From a virus: DNA of 64,000 bases. The notes under the pieces were generated by a model. It had not been told where the DNA came from, made no database searches, and saw only the letters and a list, made by a program, of their open reading frames with translations. Position 1 is the stretch's first letter; each line of letters begins with the position of its first letter. The stretch covers positions 1 through 64,000 of IMG/VR virus record IMGVR_UViG_3300031369_000001. One strand, written 5' to 3'. Position numbers and translations under genes: made by a program. Below are positions 40,203-50,100 of the stretch, in pieces.

Positions 40203-43200
40203 ATGCACATACAAATAGAAGCAAAGAAGGAAGAACTTTTTTCCAAAAGAGTTTCTTTAGTAAAGTCTATCGCTGATTGCATTGGAGAAGTAGATTCTGA
40301 TTTAAAAAATCGTTTAATAAAAGCGATAGACAATAAAGACAAATTGTTTACTGATCCAGTTTTACTAGAAGTATTGAAGCAATGGGAAATAGGTTATAAA
40401 GACCAAACCAATGCGATGCTTGTTGATATAAGTAAAGTATTGGATAAGGGAAAATTAAATAAGAGTCTTAGTTCTGATCCTTCTTGGATTGGTGTTGATT
40501 TAGATAGGACGTTAGCTGAATATCATGAATATAAAGGCCCTGCTTCTATCGGTAAGCCAATTCCTAGAATGGTTGATAGGGTTAAGGAATGGATTGCTAA
40601 TAATAAAAATGTAAAAATTATGACCGCTAGGGCAAATCCAAATTCTAGCGATTTTAGAGCATCTATTACTGCTATAAAGAAATGGTGCAAAAAATATATT
40701 GGAGAAGAATTACCGGTAGTATACGAAAAAGATCTGCATATGGTTGAACTTTGGGATGACCGAGCTATTCAGATTAAACCTAATACGGGTATTAGGGCAG
40801 ATGGATTAAATAAAAGTGAAGATGAAGGTATTTCATATTTTCATTACGATATAGATACAGATTCCTATATTGAAGACTATAATGAATATTTAAATAAAGC
40901 ACAAAAAGGTCCATTCATTGGTCCACGTGGAGGTAAATGGGCTGATCCAGAACACACCATACCTTGGAAAGAAGAAGTACACAGCTACTCAGAAACTAAA
41001 GACCGATATAGTGATGAAGAAGCTGAACAAATTTTAGATAGAATAGGCGAGGCTTTATATAGTCATCAAGCAATTAATCCTCGTGAAAAAGATGATACTG
41101 GATTTAGTTATGTGGATATGGACAGATGGAGATCTGTAACTGGTGTAAATGCAAAGAGACAATTACTTCAAAAATATAAACGCCAAATAGTCGGTGCTTA
41201 TAGTATTGAAGAATATCATAAATTAGGATTAGCAGATGTAAGAGAAGGTAAGGGATATAAAGCGAACATTAAACCTTATTATAATAAAACTTGGGGAAGC
41301 CTCACCCTTCCGGTAGATGGAAGGGTTGATAGAGATACCTTTAATAAATTTAGAGAGATTAATAGAAAACATAATGTGTGGTTTAGTAATGGCGATAACT
41401 TTATTAAAGAACAATATTTAGATGATTTTGATTTTGAATCTTATAAGAAGGATATGGGGGAAATAGGCATAAAAGTTCACCCAATTAAGGGGGAACGAAA
41501 ACAAAATGTATCTGAAAAAGACGAAAAGGATCTTACTGTAGATGAAGCTTTGCAAAGCATTAAAAATAGAAGGATTAAGGATGCAATTGTTCTTAAGAAA
41601 ATAGGTAAAGATAAATTTGCTTTTTGGTCTACCTATTCTCCAGAATTTAATGATTTGTTTTCTAATAAAACTGGTGGATTGTCCGGTATTTTTTACGCAA
41701 ATAAAGATAATAATTGGGCTAGAGAAACGCATGAATTGAATCTAGTAGAAGAAGCTTTACAACAGATAAAGAAGCAATTGCCTAATTATAAGTTGTATAT
41801 AGATGAAGAAGGTTTGAAAGAAGCACAAAATGAAAAAGCGAGATATCAAGCTGAATTACAAAAGCCAATTCCTGAAGTACAGAAATTATTAGATAGTAAA
41901 TATTCATTATTTCCTTATCAAAATGAAGCAGTGCATTTTTTAGATAAAACAAATGGAAATGCCTTAATTGGGGATTCCATGGGACTTGGAAAAACGCTTG
42001 AAACTTTGGCTTGGTTGGCTAAAGGAAATAAGAAAACAATTTTAGTTGTTCCGAAAGTAGTAAGGCGTACTTGGTTACAAGAAGCAGATAAGTTTTTTCC
42101 AGGGCAGTTTAAAGGAACTGAATTAGTGTCTTCTGATATAAGAAATAATAGAGTTCCAAATTTTAAAGATAAGAACCTTGTAACTGTTAATTATGAATCT
42201 TTAGATAAGTTTTATCCTTATTTAAAGGATGCTGGTTTTGATACAGTAGTAGTTGATGAATCACATAGGATGAAGAATCCTAAAGCTAAACAGACAAAAG
42301 CGATTCAAAAGGTATCGGCATTAGTAAATCATCATATTTTATTGTCTGGAACAGCGGTTAAAAATAAAAAAGAAGAGTTGTTTACCCAGTTAGAAGTTGT
42401 TGCGCCAGGTAAATTTACATCTAAAAATCAAATAAAATTTGCTACTATTGGCGGACTTTGGCGCGATATGAAGGATTTCTATATTGCGAGGAGTAAGGAA
42501 GAAGTTCTAAAAGATTTACCTGAAAAAGTCACTTCTATTATTCAACAAGACATACCTAATTTACCTGATTATGGTGCAAATAAAGATATTGGGGATATTG
42601 CTAAAATTAAAGCTTCTGTAGCAATTGGAAAAGTTCCTGCTACTATTGATTTGGCTAAAGAGATACTAGGTTCTTCTGATTCAAAGATAATTGTGTTTAC
42701 TGATTCAGTTGAGGCAGCTAAAAAGATTCATGAAGAATTAGGTGATATTTCTTTATTGCACCATGGGCAAATGAGCGATGATAAAAGGGAAGCGGTAAAG
42801 GAAGAATTTCAAAAAACAGATGGTAATGGTGATTTCATTTCTCCTAAACGGGTATTCGTAACTACTCGTCAGTCAATGGCTGTAGGAGCTACTTTAACCG
42901 CTGCTGATAAAGTCATTTTTAATGACTTACCTTGGACTGCTGCTGATTTACGACAAGCAGAGGATAGAGCACATAGAATTGGGCAAAAGAACAACGTAAA
43001 TGTTTATTGGGTCACTGCTTCGAATAATTTATTTGATTCTTCAGTTACGGAGATAATTAAAAGGAAATATGAATTATCTAAAAAAGTAAATCAGGGAAAG
43101 AAGCTGACGCAAGAAGAAATTGCATGGATGAATAAGCCGTTAACGGTTAGTGATATATTGAATAAAATACATGGAGGTAAAACGCCTATAGAAGAAGAAA

Positions 43201-45011
43201 AACAATTGCTGATTAAAGAAAATAAACCTGAAGTTCCTGTTATTCCGATAGAAGTACCTAAACAAGAAGAAGAGCAGAAGCCTAAATTTATTATGCAAGA
43301 ACCTGTAAAAGTTAAAGAATCTAAAGATATAATAGATATAAAAAAAGATATTAAAGAAACACAAAATAAGATTGATAAATTAAGAGATAGACAATTAAAA
43401 GATTGGCAATCTGGATCTATAACTCGTAAAAGGACAACTACATATAATGCTGAAATAAGTCGACATAATGATAGGATACAAGAATTAAAAAAGCTTTTAA
43501 ACAAATATGAAGAAAATATTAGTGTAATACAAGAAAAAGAACCTGTAAAAGTTGAAACACAAGAACCTGTTAAAAAGAAACGTGGAAGGCCTCTTGGTTC
43601 TAAAAACATTAAAAGAGTTGCTATTCCTCCAATGGTTATCCAAGAACCTGAAAAAAAGAAAAGAGGGAGACCTCCTGGTTCTAAAAACAAAATGACTCGA
43701 GTTGCTATTAAAGAAGTAACACCTCCTACATTTAAACGAGAAGCTATAAAAGAGGAACCTGTTAAACAAGGTAGGGGAAGGCCACCAAAGCCACAAAGTG
43801 TAAAAGAAGCGGAATCTAGTTTAGCTTACGTTTCTGCTAAGAATATAAAACTTAAAAAAGTTGCTTCTGATGACGTTCACGATGTCTATCAAACTAATTT
43901 TTCTATAGACGTAGATGACGCCAAAATAGCTATGAATAATTTACGTGAGCAAGGTATCAATGCAACGGTGCTAGAAGGAGATCCAGGAATAGTTAAAATA
44001 AGAAAAGGTTTTATAATTAGTGAATCTGATTTATATAAAGCCTTATTCATAGGACCTAAAGGTGGTAAATGGGCAAATGCTGAACATACCATACCTTATC
44101 AAGAAGATATAGTTCGAAAACCTGTTAAGCGAGAACCACCTGGTTCACAGTTAGCAATTGACGTACAAAATAAATTAAAAGAATTGAAAGTAGACAAATT
44201 ACCTCAATCTACTATTCCAATTTCAGACATTAGAATTGATTTAACAGGTAATGTTGATACAAAAGCAATCATTACTTGGAAAGATACTAAAGGAAAAGTC
44301 CAAAGTGGTTATACTCCAAAATTCCATGAAATAAATGCTAAGGAAAAATGGGATAGAATTAATAAATTTAGAAGTAAGAAAAAAGAAATTGTAAATACAT
44401 TAAATGAAAAATTGATTAAGGGGAAACCCGGTAGTATTGACCACCAAGGTTATACTATATTAGCCATTATTGCAGAAACAGGATTACGTCCAGGTAGTAC
44501 TGAAAGTGTTAGAAAGCATGGTCATTACGGTATAAGTACTTTAAAAAAGGATCACATTGCTTTAAATAATAAAATGGCTGTTTTAAATTTTATTGGCAAA
44601 GAAGGAAAGAAGAATGTTACAGTGATTCAAAATCCTGTTACGTTAAAAGCTTTAGAGTATTACGTAAGCAATGCTACCGAAAATGGTAGTATATTTAATT
44701 CCAATGCTTTGGATACTGGTAAAACCATACTTCCTAAAGGAATGAAGGTGAAAGACCTTAGAACAATTAAGGCCACCGAATCAGCGGAAAGATTATTAAA
44801 AGAAGTTGACACTCCTCCTCCATTAACCGGAGATAGTAAAAAGGATAAACGATTATTAGCAAAGGCATTGTTGGAAACAAGTAAAAAAGTGGCTACAATA
44901 TTGAATAATACTCCTAGTATTGCAAAGGCTAGTTATATCCATCCAATGGTATTTGAACAATGGGCAAAAAGTGTAGGAGCATCTGAAAAACTTTGGAAAG
45001 AGGTAGGTTAA
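40203..45011 (+). CDS. giant fusion: HAD domain, SNF2 helicase, AT-hooks, topoisomerase IB
   Basis: A 1602-aa protein. Order: LNKS site (85-88); HAD-like domain with VDLDRTLAEY (D99, D101), MTARA and WDDRAI; sites LNKS near 202 and LNKA near 230 followed by the linker GPRGGKWADPEHTIPW; SNF2 helicase with GDSMGLGKT near 590, DESH near 685 and AEDRAHRIGQ near 917; three AT-hooks (KKRGRPLG, KKRGRPPG, GRGRPPK, 1125-1195); LYKA near 1277 followed by GPKGGKWANAEHTIPY; then type IB topoisomerase with TGLRPGS, FIGKEGKK, KDLRTIKAT and SYIHP with probable catalytic Tyr1578. The AT-hook region also carries KRVAIP, TRVAIK and KREAIK. It is probably cut into parts by the prohead protease and carried in the virion. 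Confidence 0.85.
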   Translation: MHIQIEAKKEELFSKRVSLVKSIADCIGEVDSDLKNRLIKAIDNKDKLFTDPVLLEVLKQWEIGYKDQTNAMLVDISKVLDKGKLNKSLSSDPSWIGVDLDRTLAEYHEYKGPASIGKPIPRMVDRVKEWIANNKNVKIMTARANPNSSDFRASITAIKKWCKKYIGEELPVVYEKDLHMVELWDDRAIQIKPNTGIRADGLNKSEDEGISYFHYDIDTDSYIEDYNEYLNKAQKGPFIGPRGGKWADPEHTIPWKEEVHSYSETKDRYSDEEAEQILDRIGEALYSHQAINPREKDDTGFSYVDMDRWRSVTGVNAKRQLLQKYKRQIVGAYSIEEYHKLGLADVREGKGYKANIKPYYNKTWGSLTLPVDGRVDRDTFNKFREINRKHNVWFSNGDNFIKEQYLDDFDFESYKKDMGEIGIKVHPIKGERKQNVSEKDEKDLTVDEALQSIKNRRIKDAIVLKKIGKDKFAFWSTYSPEFNDLFSNKTGGLSGIFYANKDNNWARETHELNLVEEALQQIKKQLPNYKLYIDEEGLKEAQNEKARYQAELQKPIPEVQKLLDSKYSLFPYQNEAVHFLDKTNGNALIGDSMGLGKTLETLAWLAKGNKKTILVVPKVVRRTWLQEADKFFPGQFKGTELVSSDIRNNRVPNFKDKNLVTVNYESLDKFYPYLKDAGFDTVVVDESHRMKNPKAKQTKAIQKVSALVNHHILLSGTAVKNKKEELFTQLEVVAPGKFTSKNQIKFATIGGLWRDMKDFYIARSKEEVLKDLPEKVTSIIQQDIPNLPDYGANKDIGDIAKIKASVAIGKVPATIDLAKEILGSSDSKIIVFTDSVEAAKKIHEELGDISLLHHGQMSDDKREAVKEEFQKTDGNGDFISPKRVFVTTRQSMAVGATLTAADKVIFNDLPWTAADLRQAEDRAHRIGQKNNVNVYWVTASNNLFDSSVTEIIKRKYELSKKVNQGKKLTQEEIAWMNKPLTVSDILNKIHGGKTPIEEEKQLLIKENKPEVPVIPIEVPKQEEEQKPKFIMQEPVKVKESKDIIDIKKDIKETQNKIDKLRDRQLKDWQSGSITRKRTTTYNAEISRHNDRIQELKKLLNKYEENISVIQEKEPVKVETQEPVKKKRGRPLGSKNIKRVAIPPMVIQEPEKKKRGRPPGSKNKMTRVAIKEVTPPTFKREAIKEEPVKQGRGRPPKPQSVKEAESSLAYVSAKNIKLKKVASDDVHDVYQTNFSIDVDDAKIAMNNLREQGINATVLEGDPGIVKIRKGFIISESDLYKALFIGPKGGKWANAEHTIPYQEDIVRKPVKREPPGSQLAIDVQNKLKELKVDKLPQSTIPISDIRIDLTGNVDTKAIITWKDTKGKVQSGYTPKFHEINAKEKWDRINKFRSKKKEIVNTLNEKLIKGKPGSIDHQGYTILAIIAETGLRPGSTESVRKHGHYGISTLKKDHIALNNKMAVLNFIGKEGKKNVTVIQNPVTLKALEYYVSNATENGSIFNSNALDTGKTILPKGMKVKDLRTIKATESAERLLKEVDTPPPLTGDSKKDKRLLAKALLETSKKVATILNNTPSIAKASYIHPMVFEQWAKSVGASEKLWKEVG
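40914..40979 (+). repeat. linker repeat shared with the MuF fusion gene (copy 1)
   Basis: These 66 bp, coding FIGPRGGKWADPEHTIPWKE and flanks, match 49529-49594 with only three differences. The two giant genes thus share DNA-level homology at module borders. Confidence 0.9.
43576..43790 (+). other. AT-hook region
   Basis: This codes three RGRP-type AT-hooks, two of them as KKKRGRPLGSKN and KKKRGRPPGSKN, plus GRGRPPKP. AT-hooks bind the minor groove of AT-rich DNA, which fits the base composition of this genome. They are rare in phage proteins. Confidence 0.8.
44032..44104 (+). repeat. 73-bp exact repeat shared with the MuF fusion gene (copy 1)
   Basis: The stretch coding YKALFIGPKGGKWANAEHTI and flanks is identical base for base to 48465-48537. 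Third codon positions are also identical, so the copying is recent. Confidence 0.95.
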
Positions 45012-45229
45012 TGCAAGAAAGACGAAATGTAAGAGTTATTGGTAGTAAATTACTACGTATACCCGATGGGTTTATTTCTTGGGAAGAACATTTAAAGGTA
45101 TGGGAAGCATACCATAAGAAATGGAATAATATTCAGTCGGCGGAAAGGATTGCGGAAAGAGGGGGATTTTACATGGATGAAGTTATTGAACTACTTGGAG
45201 AACAACCTAAGACATGGAGAGCACGGTAA
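45011..45229 (+). CDS. hypothetical small protein
   Basis: A 72-aa protein from the ATG overlapping the stop of the giant gene (TAATG). Helical, Trp-rich, basic end. No family recognised. Confidence 0.5.
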   Translation: MQERRNVRVIGSKLLRIPDGFISWEEHLKVWEAYHKKWNNIQSAERIAERGGFYMDEVIELLGEQPKTWRAR

Positions 45230-45366
45230 TGGAAAAAGAATTTAATAAAGAAATGAATGAAGATATTGATGATGATGGAGAATTAGACGTTGAGTGGTAT
45301 CCTATACCGGAAGGATTAAAAGAAGCTTGGAATGAGATTATTTTAGAGGAAGGTGGGGCGAAATGA
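45229..45366 (+). CDS. hypothetical acidic microprotein
   Basis: A 45-aa protein, very acidic (MNEDIDDDGELDVEWYPIPEG). It overlaps both neighbours (TAATG and ATGA), supporting it as real. Could be a DNA mimic or a cofactor of its neighbours; no evidence either way. Confidence 0.5.
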   Translation: MEKEFNKEMNEDIDDDGELDVEWYPIPEGLKEAWNEIILEEGGAK

Positions 45367-45590
45367 GTATAAGGGTGAGTGGTATTTTAGAGATTAATTG
45401 GTCAGTTGAATTGCCGGAAGGGAAAGAACATAGCGGGGTTATTTCAGATGATCCAGTTATTGAAGCCGTTTTAGATTTTATTCCGCAGACAGGTTCTATT
45501 TATTTATGGGGAGAAGATGAGAAACCAGTTGATGTGTTTTTAGAAGTTCATGAAGAAGACATGGAAATAGAAGAAGATGAAAGAGGTTAG
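45363..45590 (+). CDS. hypothetical acidic protein
   Basis: A 75-aa acidic, beta-rich protein (ISVRVSGI-like start IRVSGILEINWSVELPEG) ending EEDMEIEEDERG. No family recognised. Second acidic small protein in a row. Confidence 0.5.
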   Translation: MSIRVSGILEINWSVELPEGKEHSGVISDDPVIEAVLDFIPQTGSIYLWGEDEKPVDVFLEVHEEDMEIEEDERG

Positions 45591-45592
45591 TT

Positions 45593-46582
45593 ATGCGTGA
45601 AAAAGTATTGTGTATTTATCATAATGCGGATTTAGATGGCATTTGTTCAGCAGCTATAGTTTACGATTATTTTAATTGCCAGGGTGATGTTATCGATGGA
45701 AATGTTATTCTATATGGAATGAATTACGGAGATGATTTTCCTTGGTCATTTATAGACAAAGATGAAATGACTGAAGAAGATAAAGAAGATTGTGTTCCTT
45801 ATGACAAGGTAGTAATGGTTGATTTTTCTTTATCTAAAGAAGATATGAAAAGATTAAATAATTTAGTTGATTTAATTTGGATAGATCATCATGTGAGTGT
45901 AATTGCCGACAACAAAGATATTCAAGGTGTGCGCGATATAAATTACGCTGCATGTGAATTAACCTATATGTATTTTCATACAGGAATTACTTATATTGAT
46001 GGAGTACTTGCTTTACCATTAGATGGGGATATGCCAAAAGCTGTTAGATTATTAGGACGTTATGATGTATGGGATCATAGTGATAAAGAAGTAGTACCTT
46101 TTCAATATGGAATGAAATTATACGATATAGGGCCTTGTAATTCTGAATGGAAGGATTTGTTAGATAATTCAGTGATTTCTGATAGTATAATTAAACAAGT
46201 AATTCATAATGGTGAAATAATTGAAAAATACCAAAGTAATTTGAACTATAAATATGTAAATGCATATGGCTTTGTTGCTGTTTTAGAATTTGAAGATGAA
46301 TTGTATAATGTACTGTGTGTAAATAAAGGTTTTAGTAATTCATCTATTGTTAAGGATAGTGCATTATATAACAAATCTATTATTGATTTAATAATGGTTT
46401 TTGTAAGGCATGAGGAGTCTTACAAAGTTTCTTTATATACCGAAAAAGAAATAGATGTATCACAGATAGCAAAAGCTTTTGGGGGTGGAGGACATAAAAA
46501 GGCTGCTGGGTTTATTTGTAGTGGCTTAGAATTTGAAGATTTTAATGGAAATTTGATTATTGACATAGATCCCAATGAATAG
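45593..46582 (+). CDS. DHH-family phosphoesterase
   Basis: A 329-aa protein with the DHH core: YHNADLDGICSA near residue 9-20, MVDFSL near 79, WIDHHVS near 96-102, and a C-terminal DHHA1-type FGGGGHKKAAGF near 297-308. Members degrade short RNAs (nanoRNases), pAp or cyclic dinucleotides. In a phage, nucleotide salvage or removal of a signalling dinucleotide is possible; the substrate cannot be read from the sequence. It lies between the two giant fusion genes. Confidence 0.8.
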   Translation: MREKVLCIYHNADLDGICSAAIVYDYFNCQGDVIDGNVILYGMNYGDDFPWSFIDKDEMTEEDKEDCVPYDKVVMVDFSLSKEDMKRLNNLVDLIWIDHHVSVIADNKDIQGVRDINYAACELTYMYFHTGITYIDGVLALPLDGDMPKAVRLLGRYDVWDHSDKEVVPFQYGMKLYDIGPCNSEWKDLLDNSVISDSIIKQVIHNGEIIEKYQSNLNYKYVNAYGFVAVLEFEDELYNVLCVNKGFSNSSIVKDSALYNKSIIDLIMVFVRHEESYKVSLYTEKEIDVSQIAKAFGGGGHKKAAGFICSGLEFEDFNGNLIIDIDPNE

Positions 46583-47132
46583 AATTCCTATACAGCGATG
46601 GACTGAATTACGAATGCAATATGCATTAACTAGGAAAAATAATCTTTTTGACTTTGGAAGATATGCAGTTGTTCCGAATATTGGTTGGGGGTTAGGACTT
46701 AATCACGAACCTGATTTATTGTGTTTATCTAAAACTGGGATATTTCATGAAGTAGAGATTAAAGTAACTATGGCTGATTTGAAAACAGATAAAGATAAGT
46801 GGCATAATCATTATTCTAGATTTGTTAAACACCTATGGTTTGCTATTCCAGACATTTTATCTATAGATAAGGTTTTAAGCGAAATTCCTGATTATGCTGG
46901 ATTAGTTCAAGTGAGTACTTATTACAATGAATATCCATATAATCAAAAATATTCAAGACAAAAGTATTTAACTCATATAATTAGAAAACCTAGACCAAAA
47001 TTACGAAAAGGGTTGTTTACCGACCCTAAACAAGACACTATTATAAAATTTTTAAGGATTGGAGTTTTGCGAATGTGGACAGATACCTATAGGTTTAAAC
47101 ATTTTGACCGACAAGTAATATTAAAGGGGTGA
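46575..47132 (+). CDS. MmcB/PD-(D/E)XK-like nuclease
   Basis: A 185-aa protein with EPDLLCLSKTGIFHEVEIKVTMADLKTDKDKWHNHY and YAGLVQV. The EPD...EVEIK spacing is a PD-(D/E)XK active site, and the following DLxxDxKWxxY matches MmcB-type DNA repair proteins. The N-terminus MNRIPIQRW is a copy of the recurrent basic motif. Likely DNA end processing. Overlaps the DHH gene by 8 bp. Confidence 0.65.
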   Translation: MNRIPIQRWTELRMQYALTRKNNLFDFGRYAVVPNIGWGLGLNHEPDLLCLSKTGIFHEVEIKVTMADLKTDKDKWHNHYSRFVKHLWFAIPDILSIDKVLSEIPDYAGLVQVSTYYNEYPYNQKYSRQKYLTHIIRKPRPKLRKGLFTDPKQDTIIKFLRIGVLRMWTDTYRFKHFDRQVILKG

Positions 47133-47137
47133 TTATT

Positions 47138-50100
47138 ATGCCGTTAACTCCTGATCAAATATTAGAAATCCAAGATATAATTGAATTACATCATAATGCA
47201 TTTATAGCTAATACAATTGGTCATGATGCGTTACCTGATGAAGTAATTGATGAATTACGAGATAAAGGATTATTGAATAAAGAATCTAAAGACCTTATTA
47301 AGAAGATATATGAATACGGTCAAGTGCTTGGTAAATTGAATAGTCCCCAAGCTTCACAGATGTCCTATAATAGATTTGAAGATTATATTCAAAAAAATCC
47401 ACAACCGTTAACGCAAATGCAACAACGAGCTGTTCGTATGGCCCAAGTGAATGCCGGTCAGTATTGTATGGGATTAGGAAATATAATTGAAAAAGATACG
47501 GGAAGAACTTTAATAGAAGCAGATCAAAGATTTAGAATTGCATATGAGGATAAAATAAAAAATCTTACTGCTTTAAATGCTGCAAGAAGAGAGAGTATTG
47601 AAAAGCTTAGAAGTGATTTAGGTTGGTCTACAGGGGATTGGGCTAGGGATATGAAACGAATTGCTGTAACTGAAATAATGTATTCAACGCAGCAAGGACA
47701 AGCGGATTACCTTAGAAAGAAATATGGAGAAGATGTTTTTGTTGCACGTATTCCTAATCCAGGGGCGTGTAAGCATTGTATTCGTTTACATATTGGTCCA
47801 GATGGGCAGCCTAGAATATTTAAATTATCTACTTTAGAGGAACATGGTAGTAACGTAGGACGAAAACAAAATGATTGGCAAGCTGTAGTTGGCCCAGTTC
47901 ATCCTAATTGTGTATGCAACATGATTAGTGTTCCAAAGGGATGGGGATTCAATGAAGAAGGAGACTTGCTTCCAGGAGGTAAGTTAGGGGAAATATATTA
48001 TGAACCAGAAGAATTAGAAAGGGCTTTAATTGAAGAAAATCTTTTTTATAAATCTTTAAAGGCTAAGGTTAATATAGTTTTCCAAGGAATTCCTATTGTT
48101 ATTGAAACTCCAAAAGGAGATAAGCGAAAATGGATTAATGGAGATGGTTCGATAGGGGAAACCATTATGCAGGAAGCTTCTTATGGATTCGTAAAAAATA
48201 CTACTTCTATGGATGAAGAAGAATTAGATGTATTCGTTGGACCATTTAAAGATTCACCTGTAGTTTATATAATTGATCAAAAGAATCCGGATAATGAACT
48301 ATATGATGAACAGAAATGTATGCTTGGTTTTCGAAATGAAGAACATGCATTAAATGTATATAGAATGAATTACGATAATCCAGATAAATTTATTTATGAC
48401 TGTAGTTCGATGGATATAGAAGCCTTTAAGAGATGGTGTGGGATAGGTATTATTCGAGAAGAAATATATAAAGCCTTATTCATAGGACCTAAAGGTGGTA
48501 AATGGGCAAATGCTGAACATACCATACCTTATCAAGATCCTAGTTTAGCAATGAGAAATAAAGCTAGTAATTTTTATGATGGATTGATTAGTTGGGTAAA
48601 GGATAATAAAGATAATTTACAATTTGATTCAAATGGAAATGTTTATATACAGGCAAATCAATTTACAAATGATAAAAATTTATCGCATTTACATATACTG
48701 ATTACTCCTAAAGGAGTTTTTAGAGGCAATGGTATTGGTAAAACTAGTGATGGGAAAGATGTATTAGTGTTAACTAATTTAAGAAATCCATATGATACTA
48801 CTTATTTAGACACTAGAATAACTAGTAGAGTTATTATACACGAAATATCTCATTATCTTAATGCTGGATACGATAAAGTTCATAATATAGTAACTGAGCA
48901 TGGTAAAGAATATTATAATCAATCTGTCGAATTTGATGCATTTTGGAATGAAGGTGCTGGGGAATTGGAAAGATTTATTCGTAATTTTAAAGACACAAAT
49001 CAACATCATATATTTGAAAGGATAGTAGGAAATTCTCCTGATTTTAAGTACTTTAATAGTAAAGTAAAATCTTTTTGGGATAAAACCTTTTTGAATAGTT
49101 TAACAGAAGCTAATAAGAAAAAATTTGATAAAAGATTATATAGATTATGGGATGATTTAAAAAGCAATATCTATAAATCTAATTACGATTTATCCCCTGG
49201 TCCAGGTTCTGGATTGAATTTCTTTTTAGGTACTAATGTAAATAAACCGAATAGTGGAGGAACTATTCGATATAAAGAAGTATTGGAATTAGGTAAAGAG
49301 GAATTAGAAAAACGTAAAAAGCAAAAAGGTAATAAAGGTATTTACGGGGATATAGAGGATTATCAATTTGGCGAAAACATTATACCGGTTAAAGAATTGA
49401 TAATTCCTGAGACCGTAAAAGAGTCTAAGAAAGAAGCACGGAAGAAAAATAAGGATGTGAATAAATTTGTACTTACTAGAAGATTAAAATGGAAAAAAGG
49501 AAATGTAAATAATTTAAATAAATCATTGTTCATTGGTCCACGTGGAGGTAAATGGGCTGATTCAGAACATACTATACCTTGGAAAGAAGAAGTATCAACA
49601 AATGGTAAATTTGTTGATACTAACGATAGTGCTTTAAGTAACGTATTGGCGGAATTGTTGGGAAAAAATATTCATTTAGAAAAAGTTAGGGAAACAGATA
49701 AAGAGTTGTTTTATAGAGGGGGTAAGGAGTTACTTATTGGTGCTAAGAAGCTAATTAATGCTTTAAAAAATAAAGGATTTAAGGTAGAAATAATTCCGCA
49801 AGGAAAGAACCTTCCTATAGTTGTTTTGAATAAGCCAATAAAAAAAGAACCAATAAAGAAAGAACCAATAAAGAAAGAACCAATAAAGAAAGAACCAATA
49901 AAGAAAGAACCAATAAAGCTATCCAGTGATGAAGTTATAAAACAAGATAAAGTTTTAAAGGATAAAAAGATTTTTAACAAATTAAGTAGTGATTATGTTA
50001 ATAGGATTAATAATATTTACAAAGTATTAAAAGACGATAAAGATTTTAAATACTTTGTAAAATCTATTGGTCATACTAATGTAAAAGATACTATTGAATA

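Noticed and set aside
43091-43690. Long minus-strand open frame opposite the AT-hook region
   Set aside because: It mirrors Lys/Glu-rich coding DNA of the fusion gene (giving Phe/Ser/Leu-rich sequence), has no ribosome site and no family features.
44930-44945. IAKA near the topoisomerase active site as a protease cleavage site
   Set aside because: It immediately precedes the SYIHP catalytic motif; cutting there would destroy the enzyme, so it is more likely a chance match or buried in the fold.
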